A DNA stretch of 64,000 nucleotides from Symmetrospora coprosmae. Its lineage: Eukaryota > Basidiomycota > Cystobasidiomycetes > Symmetrosporaceae. Every line of letters starts with the position of its first letter. Position 1 is the first letter of the stretch. The translations under genes and the position numbers were made by a program. The notes under the pieces were generated by a model. It searched no databases and had not been told where the DNA came from. It worked only from the letters and a program-made list of their open reading frames with translations. The DNA lies in assembly GCA_008802785.1 (NCBI GenBank), contig VUYT01000004.1:248001-312000 (forward strand), written 5' to 3'. Shown here piece after piece: positions 1-10,916 of the stretch.

Positions 1-1441
1 GAGAGCATTGGACGGCATGAATGTGAGGACTCGAGGCGTGAGACCCCTTGCGAAACCCTTGATGCCGTACCGACTCCAGATGATGCGGAACGCGTCGCCC
101 ATTCCCCTCGCCGCCCGGATCTCCTTGTCGGTGCTCGACCCGCGCGTCTGCAGCAGCGTCTTTGCCACGTCCAGCGGCGTCGTCACCGCTCCTCCTACGC
201 CTCCTGCAATCCCACCCGCTAGGACGTGCGTCATGGGCGAGTAAGCCTCGGTCGGATTGAAGATCTTCTTGAAGAACTCGTACGTGCTGAACTGCACCGC
301 CGTAAAAGGCACCGTCATGACAAGCGTCGTCGGGTATGACAGGTAGAAGGCCCGCAGCCCTTCGTTCCTGTAGACTGTCCGCGCGGCTTCGGACACGGTG
401 CGGTACGTGCTTCCGTGCACCTGCATGCGCTGCTTGATGACTGCGAGAGCCGGGCCGAACGCTGTCAGAGCTGAAGTAGGTCCCTACAAACAGCTACACA
501 ACCGACTCACCATCAAATGGGTTCATGAGAGCGTCTGAAGCAATGGTAGCACATGCTCCGGCGGTGGCTGCGAGGTCCCCGAAAAGCTCAGCTCCCCATT
601 GCCCTAGCCAACGCTGATTCAGAGACGGAGCGAAACGCACCCGTAGCTGCGAACTGATGTCCTGCCCTGTTTCCGCCTGCGAGATCCTTGACGGTCTCGT
701 AGGTGCCAAAGTAGACTGCATGCGCGGGCCCTGCACCGAGGATGACGCTCCACACGCCTCGCCACAAGCGTGACGCTCCTTCTGTACTGCTTATCCGCGA
801 GAACGCTTGCGTCATGCCAGTGTAGATAGCGGCGGGCTGGGTCGAGAAGACTTGCATCCGTGTCTGTGTTGTGGGTAGGCAGCGAGGCCAAGCGGAAGGC
901 AGGCGGGGCGGGCGAGGGACGGCACCATGGCAGCCGAAAGTTGTGTATAGAGGAAGCGCAGCTGTCAGTTCATCTAGCAGATTGTTGCAGGTGCTCACGC
1001 TGCCCTGCCGCGCTGTGGTGTCCTCCTGCTGCAGCTTGCCGTTGTGCAGCCATCCTGGCTTTTCCTCCGGCCTCGCCCAGACGCAGGTTGAGGAGGCAGC
1101 TAAGCAGGAGCAGCCGGCCGGGTGGACCCACCTTGATGCTATCGACGGGGAAGATGACGGCATGCTCTGTGATGCCTGCGAGGGAGCCAGCCAGCATGCT
1201 CACGCCGACTGCGGGCCAGGCCAGGCAGCAGCAGGTTGCGCATATTCGAGGACGGGGAAGCGAGCGAGCGAGCGAGCGAGCGAGAGGGAGGGAGGAAAGT
1301 GGATCGGAGAGGCGTGCAGCGGACGGATAGGGCGTCAGCGCAGGTCAATGTGAACCCCATGCATGCGGACGGATGCCATGTATCGGTGGACTGACTCGGT
1401 GCTGTCGCTCCGAGCGATTCGTAGTCAATCTCTTCTGCCAT
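1..1441 (-). CDS. MRS3/4: Mitoferrin-type mitochondrial iron carrier (3' end off the window)
   Basis: Mitochondrial carrier family protein of the inner membrane that imports Fe2+ for Fe-S cluster and haem synthesis. Visible exons on the minus strand are about 1441-1370, 1198-1132, 863-641, 591-511 and 440 to the window edge. The first repeat carries PVDSIK followed across an intron by TRMQ; the second has ASDALMNPFD joined to VIKQRMQ; the third has TPLDVAKTLLQTRG. These are the three PxDxxK/R carrier signatures. MLAGSLAGITEHAV and AGACATIASDALMNPFD are typical of the mitoferrin branch rather than other carriers. The start at 1441 (MAEEIDYESLG) precedes an intron whose donor is uncertain: the acceptor could be the AG at 1199-1200 or the better CAG at 1209-1211, so the first junction is provisional. 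The C-terminus runs off the left edge at FMPSNAL. Confidence 0.88.
1258..1285. repeat. GAGC tetranucleotide microsatellite in mitoferrin intron 1
   Basis: About six uninterrupted copies of a GAGC unit, followed by a purine-rich GGGAGGGAGG stretch. It lies in the first intron of the carrier gene and is not part of the protein in the assigned frame. Confidence 0.8.
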
Positions 1442-2256
1442 GATGCTTGCGAGTGGGCGATGGTGGCGCGCGCGGCTCTTTCTCCTGTCACTGGCGGGCA
1501 GGGACGGTCTCCGAGGGCAGTGTGCTGGAGAGCAGACGCTGTCTAGCAGAGTGAGCTCTGAATAGAAGTGTGTGCAGTTGCCTGCTGAAGCCGGTCTGCG
1601 ATGGTGCTGGGGAGACTCGTCGAGGATTCAGAAGAGTCGAGAGTCGCCTGAAAGAGACGGCAGTCGTGGGAGGAGCGAGCGGCGGAGGAGCAATCCAGCA
1701 GAGGAGCAGGAGCACAAAGAGCCTCGGGCAGAAAGAAGCGCGGTTGCTGTAATACCCACTCGTGTCAGGAGACCTCATGGTAGAAGGCAGCAAGGCAGCA
1801 GGTACACAGCTAGACGAGCTCCCTTACACTATCTGATAAAGCACTGGCAGCAGTCACCATACGCAATCACCGACCCGGCATTGTGTGACGGTGTGCCTCC
1901 ACTCGGAGATTCGGGGCGCCGCGAGCCGGAGTACAGTACCACCATGGCCCTGCGAACATGTCTGCTCATACGGATGCGCGTACCTGCTCTGCTGCAATGA
2001 ATCCGCGCACATGTCTGACTCACAAGCCCGTCAGACAGTGCGTCTCCGCGCGTGTGACTTGGCAGGACGTCGAAACAAAGGCGTATCGCACGTCGCAGAA
2101 GAGGGACGGTACTGTACAAGCGAGCAGAGCGCTCCTTCTCTTGCCTCTCGCCTCCCCTGCACATCAGAATCCGCAACCTCATCCGCTCTCCCACCCCTCC
2201 TCCTCCTCGAAAGCATCTCCAGGCCTGCCCTTGCATCGCCTGCCATCCGAGGCAAC
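1442..2256. other. Divergent intergenic region
   Basis: 815 bp between the start codons of the mitoferrin gene (minus) and the first orphan gene (plus), so it must hold two divergent promoters. The right end, about 2110-2250, is pyrimidine-rich (CTCC and CATCC runs) as is common in fungal leaders. The reading frame of the orphan gene stays open upstream to about 1885, but nothing there looks conserved. No RNA gene or repeat was recognised. Confidence 0.6.
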
Positions 2257-2712
2257 ATGGCTTCTTCAGCATCCTCCACCTTCGAAACGTATGTTTGCCG
2301 CGAACAGGCAACCATAACGGACTGGCAGGGCAATGTTCTGCCGCGGGCGTACATTGCCTACCTCGGCGTAGGCTGCACCGTACGCATCGTGGTCGAAGAG
2401 CGCGATGTTCAGGAGGGCAAGGGAGGCAAAGCGTCGGAATGCATCTACGTTGACATCACCGAGCTCCACGAGCTTGAGAATGGAAATAAGGCCATCAAGG
2501 GTATCGTGCAGGACATCTACAGGTCATATCCGACCCGGAAAGGCAGGGACAAAGGAGGGGAAATCGGGGTGGTCTCTGGACAGGAGATCGCTTTCGAAAC
2601 AAGGCACATAAACGAGATCCCGCTTGCGGGATGGCAGCCAGGGTGGTATCTGGAGGAGACGAAGGATCTCAAGCCAATGAGCAAGCACGTTGGGATGACC
2701 GGGTGGAGGTGA
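2257..2712 (+). CDS. Orphan tandem paralog A (151 aa, unknown family)
   Basis: Single-exon frame of 151 residues starting MASSASSTFETYV. I do not recognise the family. It aligns over most of its length with the next gene (2992-3579): TDWQGNVLP against TDWYGNVLP, GCTVRIVVEE against GCNVRIVVQE, a shared charged Gly/Lys loop, then INEIPL and a Lys/Glu-Pro C-terminal block. The pattern of short hydrophobic strands separated by charged loops suggests a small beta-rich soluble domain; this is inference. The ATG at 2257 was chosen because similarity to the paralog begins shortly after it. The frame is open further upstream but that part is low complexity. There is no signal peptide, membrane segment or presequence, unlike paralog B. 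Confidence 0.72.
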   Translation: MASSASSTFETYVCREQATITDWQGNVLPRAYIAYLGVGCTVRIVVEERDVQEGKGGKASECIYVDITELHELENGNKAIKGIVQDIYRSYPTRKGRDKGGEIGVVSGQEIAFETRHINEIPLAGWQPGWYLEETKDLKPMSKHVGMTGWR

Positions 2713-2991
2713 CTGCGCGACGCCTCCTCCGCTCTCGAGATTCGTAGCCCAAACAAGGGCAGACTTTTCCCGTGCGGGACGCACCCGGAGCTCGCAAGTC
2801 CTCCTCGTCTTGCCGTCAGTCCTGTTGGTCTTGTCTGCCCGAGTGCCCAGCTGCCTTCGTTTCCTGTCGAGTCAACACGAACCTGGTCTATCCCTCGCTC
2901 TCGTCTCCTCCGGCGTGTCCTCCACCGCCGCGCGCCTCTCTCGCCACCTTTCCGCACTATCTGCAGCATCTCCCTCGGAACCCTCCTCATC

Positions 2992-3579
2992 ATGCTCTCC
3001 CGCCTCTTCCGTCAAGCTGGCCTAGCTCGACCTGTACCTCCGCAACGCCTCATACAAGCAGCCCCGCTCCCTCGCTATCGGATCATCCCGCAGACCTGGT
3101 GCACCGACTGGTACGGCAACGTTCTTCCCCCACAATACAAGTCACGCCTCATTCCCGGATGCAATGTCCGAATCGTGGTGCAAGAGCTCGTGCACGATGC
3201 GGGCGGCAACGTCAAGGGCGGTCGGGGCGAGGCGCCGTACCTCAAGGTGCTCCGCATCCACCACGCTGCAGATGGCAAAGGGGATGTGAGAAATCTCGAC
3301 GGAACGGTTCTGGACTGGTACCGAGACGCGAAGGACGACAAGGGCAATGGACCCGCTGTCGGCGATCTAGTCCGCAATATCAGAAGCGGCGACATCAATG
3401 AGATCCCGCTCGGTCAGGCGTATCAGCCGGAAGAGTACTGCCTGCTCGTGGCCGATCTCGAGCCAACGGACGAGACCTTCTACCCGGTCACGGGTATCCG
3501 GGAGCTGCCGGACGATCGCAAGGACGGAGAGAGGGAGAGTCAGGGAGGCGAGCAGAGTGACAAGGCTAGCCAGAAGTAG
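2992..3579 (+). CDS. Orphan tandem paralog B (195 aa) with a presequence-like N-terminus
   Basis: Single-exon gene 279 bp downstream of paralog A on the same strand, 195 residues. The core (about residues 35-165) matches paralog A: TDWYGNVLPP, IPGCNVRIVVQE, a Gly/Lys-rich loop, VGDLVRNI, INEIPLGQ and LEPTDE. The N-terminus MLSRLFRQAGLARPVPPQRL is rich in Arg, Leu and Ala and lacks acids, as in mitochondrial presequences; paralog A lacks this extension. The C-terminus is a polar Gly/Ser/Glu/Lys tail. The pair looks like a local duplication followed by divergence in targeting. The function is unknown and I did not match it to a named domain. Confidence 0.75.
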   Translation: MLSRLFRQAGLARPVPPQRLIQAAPLPRYRIIPQTWCTDWYGNVLPPQYKSRLIPGCNVRIVVQELVHDAGGNVKGGRGEAPYLKVLRIHHAADGKGDVRNLDGTVLDWYRDAKDDKGNGPAVGDLVRNIRSGDINEIPLGQAYQPEEYCLLVADLEPTDETFYPVTGIRELPDDRKDGERESQGGEQSDKASQK

Positions 3580-3775
3580 CACGACAGCCCGTGAGTGTGC
3601 ACATAGCCATCCTGGCGAAAATCCAGATGGCACTGATGCTGATGATCGATTAGAGTTGCTCTAGTCTCTTTACGCGCTCTCAGCGACGATCCTGTACATG
3701 CATACCTGCTCAACAATCAGTCTCTTCCCCGCTCTACTCTAGCTCAGTCTGTACGCAGTCGACTATATCGCGACC

Positions 3776-4957
3776 CTAGTGCCCGTTCTGCTGCTGCGCC
3801 TTCTGCTGTGCCGAAAGCTCATTGTGCGCGTCGATGTCTGTCATCTCCCATGCTGTGGGTGCCGCGGTTCTCACATCAGATGCGGTCCGCGGTCTGATAG
3901 CTAGGACAGCCCTATCGCTCACGGTAGTCGACCCAGACGTCGCCCAGGTCTTCGCCAGAGAAGTACTTGACTGTGTCTGGGATGGATCCCACCTTTGGCT
4001 TGAGCTTGTTGTGGACTGGAAAGGTGGCCGGTAGTCAGGCAGTCTGGCTCTCGATCGCGCATGTCTACAGAATACCTGACACTCACCAACAAAGATGGCA
4101 AACTCGGTAGGCGGGACGGTAGAACGGCGCTCTTCGGGCAGGAGAGCCAGCTGTCGGATGGCGAGCGAATCTCTCAGCAGGCCGTTGCGAGACGGCTCTC
4201 TGGCGAGTCCCGCCTCACCTGCTTCTCCAAGTCCGCTTGGAGCTCTTTCAGCGCGTATGCAAGAGTCGTCCGTGTGTCATCAACCTCGTCCTATGTCGCG
4301 CGTCGTACACAGAGCAGCATGGTAGCGTCAGCAAACGCAGCAGTAGAAGCAGGATGATGCCAAGTGGGCAAGGCCACCCACGACGATGAGGATGCGCCGG
4401 CCGAGGAGGGGCCGAGATCCCAATGTAGAGAAGTCGAGCCATTGAGTGCGGACAACCTCCTTGCCGAGCTTCTCGACAGTCGAGTCCTCCGTGCCCATCT
4501 CCTCGTACAGGCTCAGCCCGATGGCCTGGATGGGGATGTTCTTCTGGCCTGGGTTCTTGCAGAATGTACGCATGACGCGCGCAGGGAAGAAGCCGCCTCC
4601 GCCAATGGCGACAAAGAGGTCTGGCCTGTAAGCACATCGAGTCCAAGGTGCAAAAGCGTGACCGGCGCGAGGGGAGCCAGGCAGGAAGACAGGGATGGAT
4701 TTGCGCAGACTGTCAGTACAGCTCTGGGACACCTGGACCAGCGACATTCAAGGAGAGCGACCAAGCAACTGACTTGAACTCTTGACGGATCCGCTTGCCA
4801 GCCGCTCCAATCAGTTTCTATGGGGTTCCAGCAGCACCAAATTTCAGCCCCTGGTCCGGTCAAGCGCGTCGACCTGAGATAAGCCCGTCAGAACGAGAGA
4901 GACACCAACGTGGATGTCAGAGTAGGTAGGGCGGTAGTGGCCATCGTTGATGGACAT
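3776..4957 (-). CDS. XPT1: Xanthine/hypoxanthine phosphoribosyltransferase (Xpt1-like)
   Basis: Cytosolic purine-salvage enzyme transferring phosphoribosyl from PRPP to xanthine, hypoxanthine or guanine. Seven exons on the minus strand: 4957-4910, 4817-4774, 4625-4382, 4290-4219, 4150-4087, 4015-3923 and 3852-3776, giving 213 residues. All junctions are GT-AG and phase-consistent. Diagnostic stretches are FKPDLFVAIGGGGFFPARV, IQAIGLSLYEE, then RRILIV joined across an intron to DEVDDTRTTL, the PRPP-binding loop of type I phosphoribosyltransferases. FAIFVVHNKLKPK and DYPWEMTDID near the C-terminus match fungal Xpt1 rather than mammalian HPRT. The first donor is the less common GTTGGT. It ends before a Gln-rich tail. 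Confident assignment; which base is preferred cannot be judged. Confidence 0.93.
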
Positions 4958-5609
4958 CTTGGGCGATCGTGAGTGTGTGCGGTGTATGGAGAGTTTGCAG
5001 GGGAAAGCGAGAAAGACGCTTGCACGCGCGAACAAGTTGGAGCCGTGTCCCCTGCACCTGGGTTGGCTCTGCTCGGACTCGACAGAGCCTCAGAAGCCAG
5101 AGCGTTCAGCTCATACAATGACAATGTGCACCACGCTGACACTGACACTGACACGCTAGACTCTCTGCCAATTTCAACACCTTCTGCGGCAGAGGCCCGC
5201 ACGGCACGTGCAAGAATGCGCAGGCTGCCCGGACTGCCAGTGACCTTCCATGAACGGAGAAGACCTGACGGTTGCTTAAGCAGGCATGCTCGACTTTGGA
5301 GGCGTCATGCTTCCGAAAGCACTGAAGCAGGCGACTGGTCTCGTATCCATTCTGCCCCTCTTCTCCCCTTTCGACCGGTCCCATCTCTCTCCACCATCGA
5401 CTGCATCCCTTCCTCTCGTGAGACATGCCAGCTGCAAGCTCCCACAGGCAGATCGTGTCAAAGTGCAGAAGCGACCGACGTAAGGCGGTTTGGAGCCCTA
5501 CCCTGCTCGAGAGACCGCTGACCGATACAGGCCTTCCAAAACAGACAGGGTGAGCTCGGCGACCTTACAAAAGCGTGCTGTAGTTCACCCCAATAGGCAC
5601 TGACCACCC
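4958..5609. other. Intergenic region upstream of XPT1
   Basis: About 650 bp between the XPT1 start codon (minus) and the tentative RRM gene (plus). A short imperfect TGACAC repeat occurs near 5138-5155. A small frame starting at 5425 (MPAASSHRQIV) runs into a GTGAGC donor near 5550 and could be a 5' exon of the next gene, but the joined frame is not convincing. No RNA gene seen. Confidence 0.45.
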
Positions 5610-6627
5610 TTGCCTTGCTTGTTACCACAGAAGGGCGAAAAGGAACGCGCTCGGGATGAGGCCTCCGGCCATCTGCCGTTGGACTCGCCCGCGGCGTGCT
5701 ACGATACCGACACGGCTGTCTGCAAGAGATGGTATTCAAACTCGACAAAGATTGCACGGTGGAAAGCGTACAAGGACCTCGATGCCGTTCGGCCGAATCT
5801 GCCATTCATCACCTTGCCGTACGATGGCAACGGCGACAAGGGCGGCGATGACAAGAAAGGCGCACCTGGCGTATACACTCGTCCCGCATCGCACAGGCAT
5901 CCTGCTTCCGCGCCGATGTCGAATGCAGCTGCTTCTATGACTTCCACTCGACCAGCTCGCCAAGGATACATTCAGCATGCTGGAACGCTTGATCTCATCG
6001 ACATCCCCGCCAAGCTCAACGCCCTTGCCGAAGATTGGGATCGGAAGTACGGAAGCACGGCCATGGATGTTCGCATTGTCCCGTATGAATGCGGCTCTAC
6101 CGAGCGCTACGTCACAGCGGGCCCTGGTCGCTCCACTGAGAAGGATCATCAAGCGCTGTCAGCTGCAACAGGGCTAGGTTTCGCCCGCTGGTCGAATGCA
6201 CACCACACCAATACGAACCCCGGCGACACCACTCAGTCACGCCCTGTGCAAGTGATGATGGACAATCTCTCGCCTGCAGTCACCATCAGAGACGTCCAGG
6301 TAGGCCATGTTCGCTGTAGCGGAACATTCTGCTCATCTCGCTCAAACGCACAGGCTGAAGCGACCCTTCAATACGCGCTAAGCACGTCTGTTCGGACTTT
6401 GGAAGAGTCGTTTCGGTTGTTCCGATGCTCTGTGCAGGCCCGGGCGTCCGGATGCTTGTCGGTTTTGAGCTGTACGAGGGCGCGATGGCTGCGGTGCGAG
6501 CCTTGCAGTGAGTGCCGCTCATGATTGCGCGCGTCAGGATCAGCTGCTCACCCTCTCTCCCAGCTGCATCGTCGCGGACGGACGACAACTGTCGGTCCAG
6601 CTTGTGGACAGGCCCTTCCAGGTGTAG
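5610..6627 (+). CDS. Tentative RRM-domain RNA-binding protein, 5' end unresolved
   Basis: The C-terminal part reads as one RNA recognition motif spliced from three exons: VQVMMDNLSPAVTIRDVQ, an intron from 6300 to about 6383, then CSDFGRVVSVVPML and GVRMLVGFELYEGAMAA, an intron near 6507-6564, then VADGRQLSVQLVDRPF and a stop at 6625-6627. This gives the strand-helix-strand-strand-helix-strand order of an RRM, with RNP-1 degenerate (MLVGFELYE). Upstream in the same frame AKLNALAEDWDRKYGSTAM looks coding, but before about 5950 the three frames each look partly plausible and I could not find a clean start. Specificity and partner are unknown. The domain is recognised from pattern only. Confidence 0.45.
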
Positions 6628-7465
6628 ACTGGGCGACATCGGTGCACAGAGAACGGGTTTGGACTGCATGACGAGTCTTTCACGACTGTACAGGAGCGTT
6701 ATGATGGATCTCTTGAAAAGCGAAGCAATGGATACGCCTTTGTACTGCAAGTCTTGAGCTTTCGCCGTTTCCCGTGCATGCAGGTACCGGTGCCCTCCGA
6801 GCCGAGAGCCGAGCCGAGCCTGCCTCGGTATGTTCGGCAACTTGGGCGCTTGAGCTTCAGAAGGCTGCTGGCAAGGGCGAGCAGCGTTTGGAGTGCCTTC
6901 AGCATGGACGAATCGATGGCAATCACATGCAGCTGCACCATTGAATCTCCTCTGCCAGGTGGAGCTGGTCTTTACGGTGCATTGCAGCTCCTGGTGACAC
7001 ACTCTCGCGGCATCGGCCCCGAGGGGGAGAGAGAGAGAGAGATTCGGCGCGCCTGCCCAGCCCGGATCCCAACATTCTTGGCGAGCCATTCAGAGAGGGC
7101 CGAGGAAGCGAAGAGAAGAGGAGGGAGAAGGCCTAAGGACTTTGCCTGCTTCTGCTCGCACTAACCGTGACAAAGTGTGCAAAGGACGCATCATGTCCGC
7201 GATCCCTTAGATGGTTCCTTCCCCTCCCTTGGATCCCCTGCCGGATGTGCCTTTGACACTCAAGCCCGTCGACTCGCCTCCCCTCTCACTGAAGTACAGC
7301 TGCCTGTAGCGAAGCTTCGCCTCTACGAGCAGGACAATAGGCAGTCAATCTCAATCACCCACACCTTCGAGACTCTCTGCTGGTCAGACAGTCGCTCGCC
7401 CAGTCTTGCGCGCGGATCAGCCACAAGAGGGGGTGTCGTCCCGCTGCTCGGCCTCTGCGACAGTC
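6628..7465. other. Intergenic region before the aspartic protease
   Basis: 838 bp without a supported gene. It contains a short purine run (GAGAGAGAGAGAG at about 7027-7041) and a pyrimidine-rich stretch at 7210-7290 that probably belongs to the protease leader. Open frames on either strand lack any recognisable domain. Confidence 0.5.
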
Positions 7466-9098
7466 ATGTCCCAATCGCCGTCAAGGTCATGCTCGCGCCT
7501 CTGCTCCGTCCTTCTCGTTACCACTCTCGCACTCAGCTTGACGCCGAACCTGGACGGACGCGTCGGCGCTCTTGCCACACCGGTTGGCTTGGTTCCCCGC
7601 GCGCCGAGTCCAACCAACATCCAGCTCACAAGGAACCACGCTGCTCAATCTCTGCGCAAGCGGGACGCGGCTACCTTGGAACAATGGGCAAAGGGGCAGG
7701 CAGAGCGCCTACAAGCACGGTATCGTCCAGGAGGAACCGCCGGGGACGATGGTGGTGGCGTGCAGCTGGACAAGCGACAGCAGCAGGGGTATCAAGAGCT
7801 GCACAATCTCTACGCCGATACGGAGTACTATGGCGCGATCCAGATTGGCACACCGGCCAGATCATTCAACGTCATCCTCGACACTGGATCATCGGACCTC
7901 TGGCTCGCTGGAGCTGGCTGTACCGCCGCGACAGGCTGCACGGAGGGCTCGCAGCTCTACAGCACAGTGGAGTCGCTCACTGTTGTACCGCATGCTTCTG
8001 CCAACGTCAACACGACAGGGAGCAGCCCTTCCAACGGTCTCTTCAACGTGTCGTACGGATCCGGCGAAGCATCAGGAGTGCTGGTCTCGGATGTAGTCAG
8101 CATGGCTGGGTATAGCGTGCCCAACCAGACTTTCGCAGCCTGTCACACCGTCACCACTGGACTCTTATCAGGGGGTGTGTCCGGCATCATGGGCCTCGGT
8201 TTTCAGCAGATCGCCGCAAGCGATAGCCTGCCGTTCTGGCAACATCTCGCAGAAGGAGGTCAGATCAGCGAGATGGGCTTTGCGTTCACGCGCTTTCTGC
8301 ACGACCCACGGAGCGGAGATGGAGAGGTCATGCCGGGTGGTGTGGCCACGTTTGGGCAGGCGAATCGGACGCTGTACGAGGGGGACATTGCCTGGAACCA
8401 ACTCACCGACACAGGCTACTGGATGATCGAGCTCGATGGCATCACTGTCAACGGGACAGTGCTAGCCGACTCGGGAAGCACGAACGTCGCCATCGACACG
8501 GGTACATCGTTGATAGGTGGTCCGCCGGACGTCGTTCGAGCGCTGTTCGACCGCATCCCTGGCAGTACGCCGAGCACGAGCGATTCGTATCGCGGATACT
8601 ATTACGTGAGTCGAGCCTGCCCAAGAGCAATCACCTAAAGGCACGCACCTGACCACATCTGTGCTCTGTAACCGGCAGTTCCCCTGCAACACCGACGTCG
8701 ACGTTTCGCTCACTTTCGGGGGACAGAGCTGGGCGATATCACCAGTTGACTTTAATCTCGGCCGCGTCGACTCGAACGGCAACTGCCTTGGCGGGATCTT
8801 CTCGCTCGAAGCCCAGTCCTCCTCGTCATCGCGGGGCAGTGGCCCTGCCTCTCCCGAGTGGATCGTCGGCGACACGTTTCTCAAGAACGTCTACTCGGTC
8901 TTTCGGTACCAGGATCCACGCGCAGTCGGATTCGCCGAGCTCTCGCAGACGGCTAGAGACCTCGACGATGCGCCGAGAAGCGATGCCGGTCTCACCAACG
9001 CCTCTGCTCAGGTCGCATTCTCCCGCGCGGGCTGTCGCCATACTATGGCAACCTGGTCAATCGCGGTCGTCACCCTTCTGGCCGCGTGCTTGGCTTAG
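7466..9098 (+). CDS. Secreted, probably GPI-anchored pepsin-like aspartic protease (A1 family)
   Basis: Two exons (7466-8605 and 8679-9098), 519 residues. The start at 7466 gives MSQSPSRSCSRLCSVLLVTT, a basic then hydrophobic signal peptide; an in-frame upstream start at 7406 would bury it. Catalytic motifs are DTGSSDLWLA (Asp 139) and AIDTGTSLIGGP (Asp 344), with the flap-region YGSGEASG between them. A KR dipeptide before the YYGAI strand fits zymogen processing. Cys residues around the second lobe and WIVGDTFLKNVYSVF, the usual A1 C-terminal block, are present. The protein ends in a Ser/Asn/Ala stretch and a hydrophobic tail (WSIAVVTLLAACLA) with no basic residue after it, typical of a GPI-attachment signal, so yapsin-like cell-surface placement is inferred. 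Substrate unknown. Confidence 0.93.
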
Positions 9099-9408
9099 GC
9101 CAGGGCTACTCTAATTGTACTATCTCCGTGGGCATCCCTACAGCCATGTCGGTCAGGGCACAGCATTGTCTCTGCGGTCTGGTAAGTGTGTTCCGTGATG
9201 TTATAGAAGAAGGGCCAGCAGGTGCGGGGGTCTCCAATATGTAGCAATAGCAGGAGAGAATGGACGTGCATGATCTGCCTCCTTGTCGTTCGTTTGTCTG
9301 CCAGTGTGAGTTGTCCATCGCACACGTGCCCGCTCAGCCGAGGGTGGCTCGTGCTGTGACTCTCCGCTCGTCCTCTCTCTATATCTCTCTGAACTGCTCT
9401 GATTGAAG
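9099..9408. other. Intergenic spacer
   Basis: 310 bp between the protease stop and the DUO1 start. It ends in a TC-rich leader (CTCTCTATATCTCTCTGAAC) just before the ATG at 9409. Nothing else was recognised. Confidence 0.5.
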
Positions 9409-10676
9409 ATGGAAGAATCGCCATACGCGAGCGAGACGAGCCTTCACTCGCAGTACCACCGCAATCCGCAGCGCTATTATCAGCCCGGTAATGTCTCGAA
9501 CCTGCTCGACCAGTCGCTTGACTTCCGAGGAGCAAGCAATACGAGCGCAAGCACTTCAGAGGCACCGGAAGAGCTTGAGCAGGATGGCCTGGACGCGGCT
9601 GCTCAGCGGCTACAGTCCGATCATCGGCGCGAGCAAGCAGAGCCTACCGGCCAGCGGACAGCAAGCAACGGTGCACGGCAAGACTCGGCGGATGCTGCGA
9701 CAACGCGCCTCGCGGGCATGGCGATCCAGGGCGGGCGCACAGAAGCAAGTGACCCAACAGCGGCAGGAGCACCATCAGAAGGCGAGAATCGAGCTGTAAG
9801 AGACGAAGCAACGGACCTGCCAACTGTGCCTCCGCTGTCGGCCCAGGAACGGCGCGAGAGAGCGTTGACACAAGAACGGGATGACCTGGCGCGCATGAAC
9901 ACGATACTGGAGCGCGCAATACATAGTCTAGAGGCGGCACTGCCGAAAGTCGACGTGAGTGACCATTGCTTGCAGCATGTGCCGCCTGCCGGGCCTCCAT
10001 CGTGAAACGTCGCGAGCGTACCAATGCACAGACTTCCACAACTCGCCTCGTTTGATCGCAGCGCATGCAAGAGACGATACAGACGACACATGACCTTATG
10101 GATACGTACGTGCGGCTGATGAGCCAGACTGAGCATACGCAGCGGCTCCTGCTGGACGGCGAGTGGGAAATGCAGAAGGTGAGGACGGAAATCGTACCCG
10201 TTGCGCTGGCGATTGGTTGAGAACTGATGGGGACCTGGACGTACTGGCGGACAGGACGAAGCCGAGATGCGACAAGCAGAAGAAGCCAGACTCCGTGCGC
10301 GAGAGGAAGAGGAGGCACGGTTGGCTCGCGAGGCGGAGGAGCTAGAGGAGCGAGAACGACAGCGGCAAGAGGAAGCGGACCGGAAAGGTGAGTGGGAATG
10401 GGATTGGCTGGCTGAGCAGCAACCCCTCTCAGAACACAGCTGATACATGACGGGGTCATGCCGTGTCTACCTCCGTCAGCTGCCTTGGCCCTGAATCCTC
10501 CTACAGGCAGAGCGCAAAGCGCAAGAGGGGCACCTGGCGGGGTGAGGGGAGGCACTAGGGGCCGCACAGGAGGAGCGATGGGTACGCGAGGGACGTCGGC
10601 AAGAGGGCTGCCTGCCAGAGGTAGGGGCGGCATCCCGACAGCTCGAGGGAGAGGGACGGTCTCTAAGGCGCTCTGA
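9409..10676 (+). CDS. DUO1: DASH complex subunit Duo1
   Basis: Kinetochore protein of the DASH/Dam1 ring that couples fungal kinetochores to microtubules. Four exons: 9409-9954, 10062-10178, 10255-10387 and 10507-10676, 321 residues. The family core spans the first junction: ERDDLARMNTILERAIHSLE, then ETIQTTHDLMDTYVRLMSQ and TEHTQRLLLD, the Duo1 signature. A highly charged coiled coil follows (Glu/Arg/Ala repeats in exon 3). The C-terminus is Arg-Gly rich (RGGTRGRTGG, ARGRGGIPTARGRG), which may bind microtubules or RNA; that is inference. The N-terminal 130 residues are low complexity. The third junction is phase 1 and the nearer of two possible acceptors (10506) keeps the RG tail in frame. 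Confidence 0.92.
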
Positions 10677-10916
10677 GTTGGCCGAAGCCAACGAGTGAGG
10701 CATGAGGATTCCATAGATGAGGATTACATAGGGTGCGCGCGTGATTCCGGTGGTTGCCTTGGTCCTGTTGTTGTACAGTACGCAGTTTGGCCGGTGACAC
10801 AAGAGCGCTGGTCGCGAGGTCGATCGACCTCTTTCGCCAGAAAGCGAGCACGAGACTTTCTTTGTCTGACGAACAGCTTTCGTAGATCAGTATACAGCAA
10901 GACAGCAGCAGCCAGC

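Noticed and set aside
4140-4220. A 23-nt intron in XPT1
   Set aside because: It was the first way to restore frame after LEKQ, but a normal 68-nt GT-AG intron (4218-4151) joins LEKQ to LALLPEE in phase 0 and is far more plausible.
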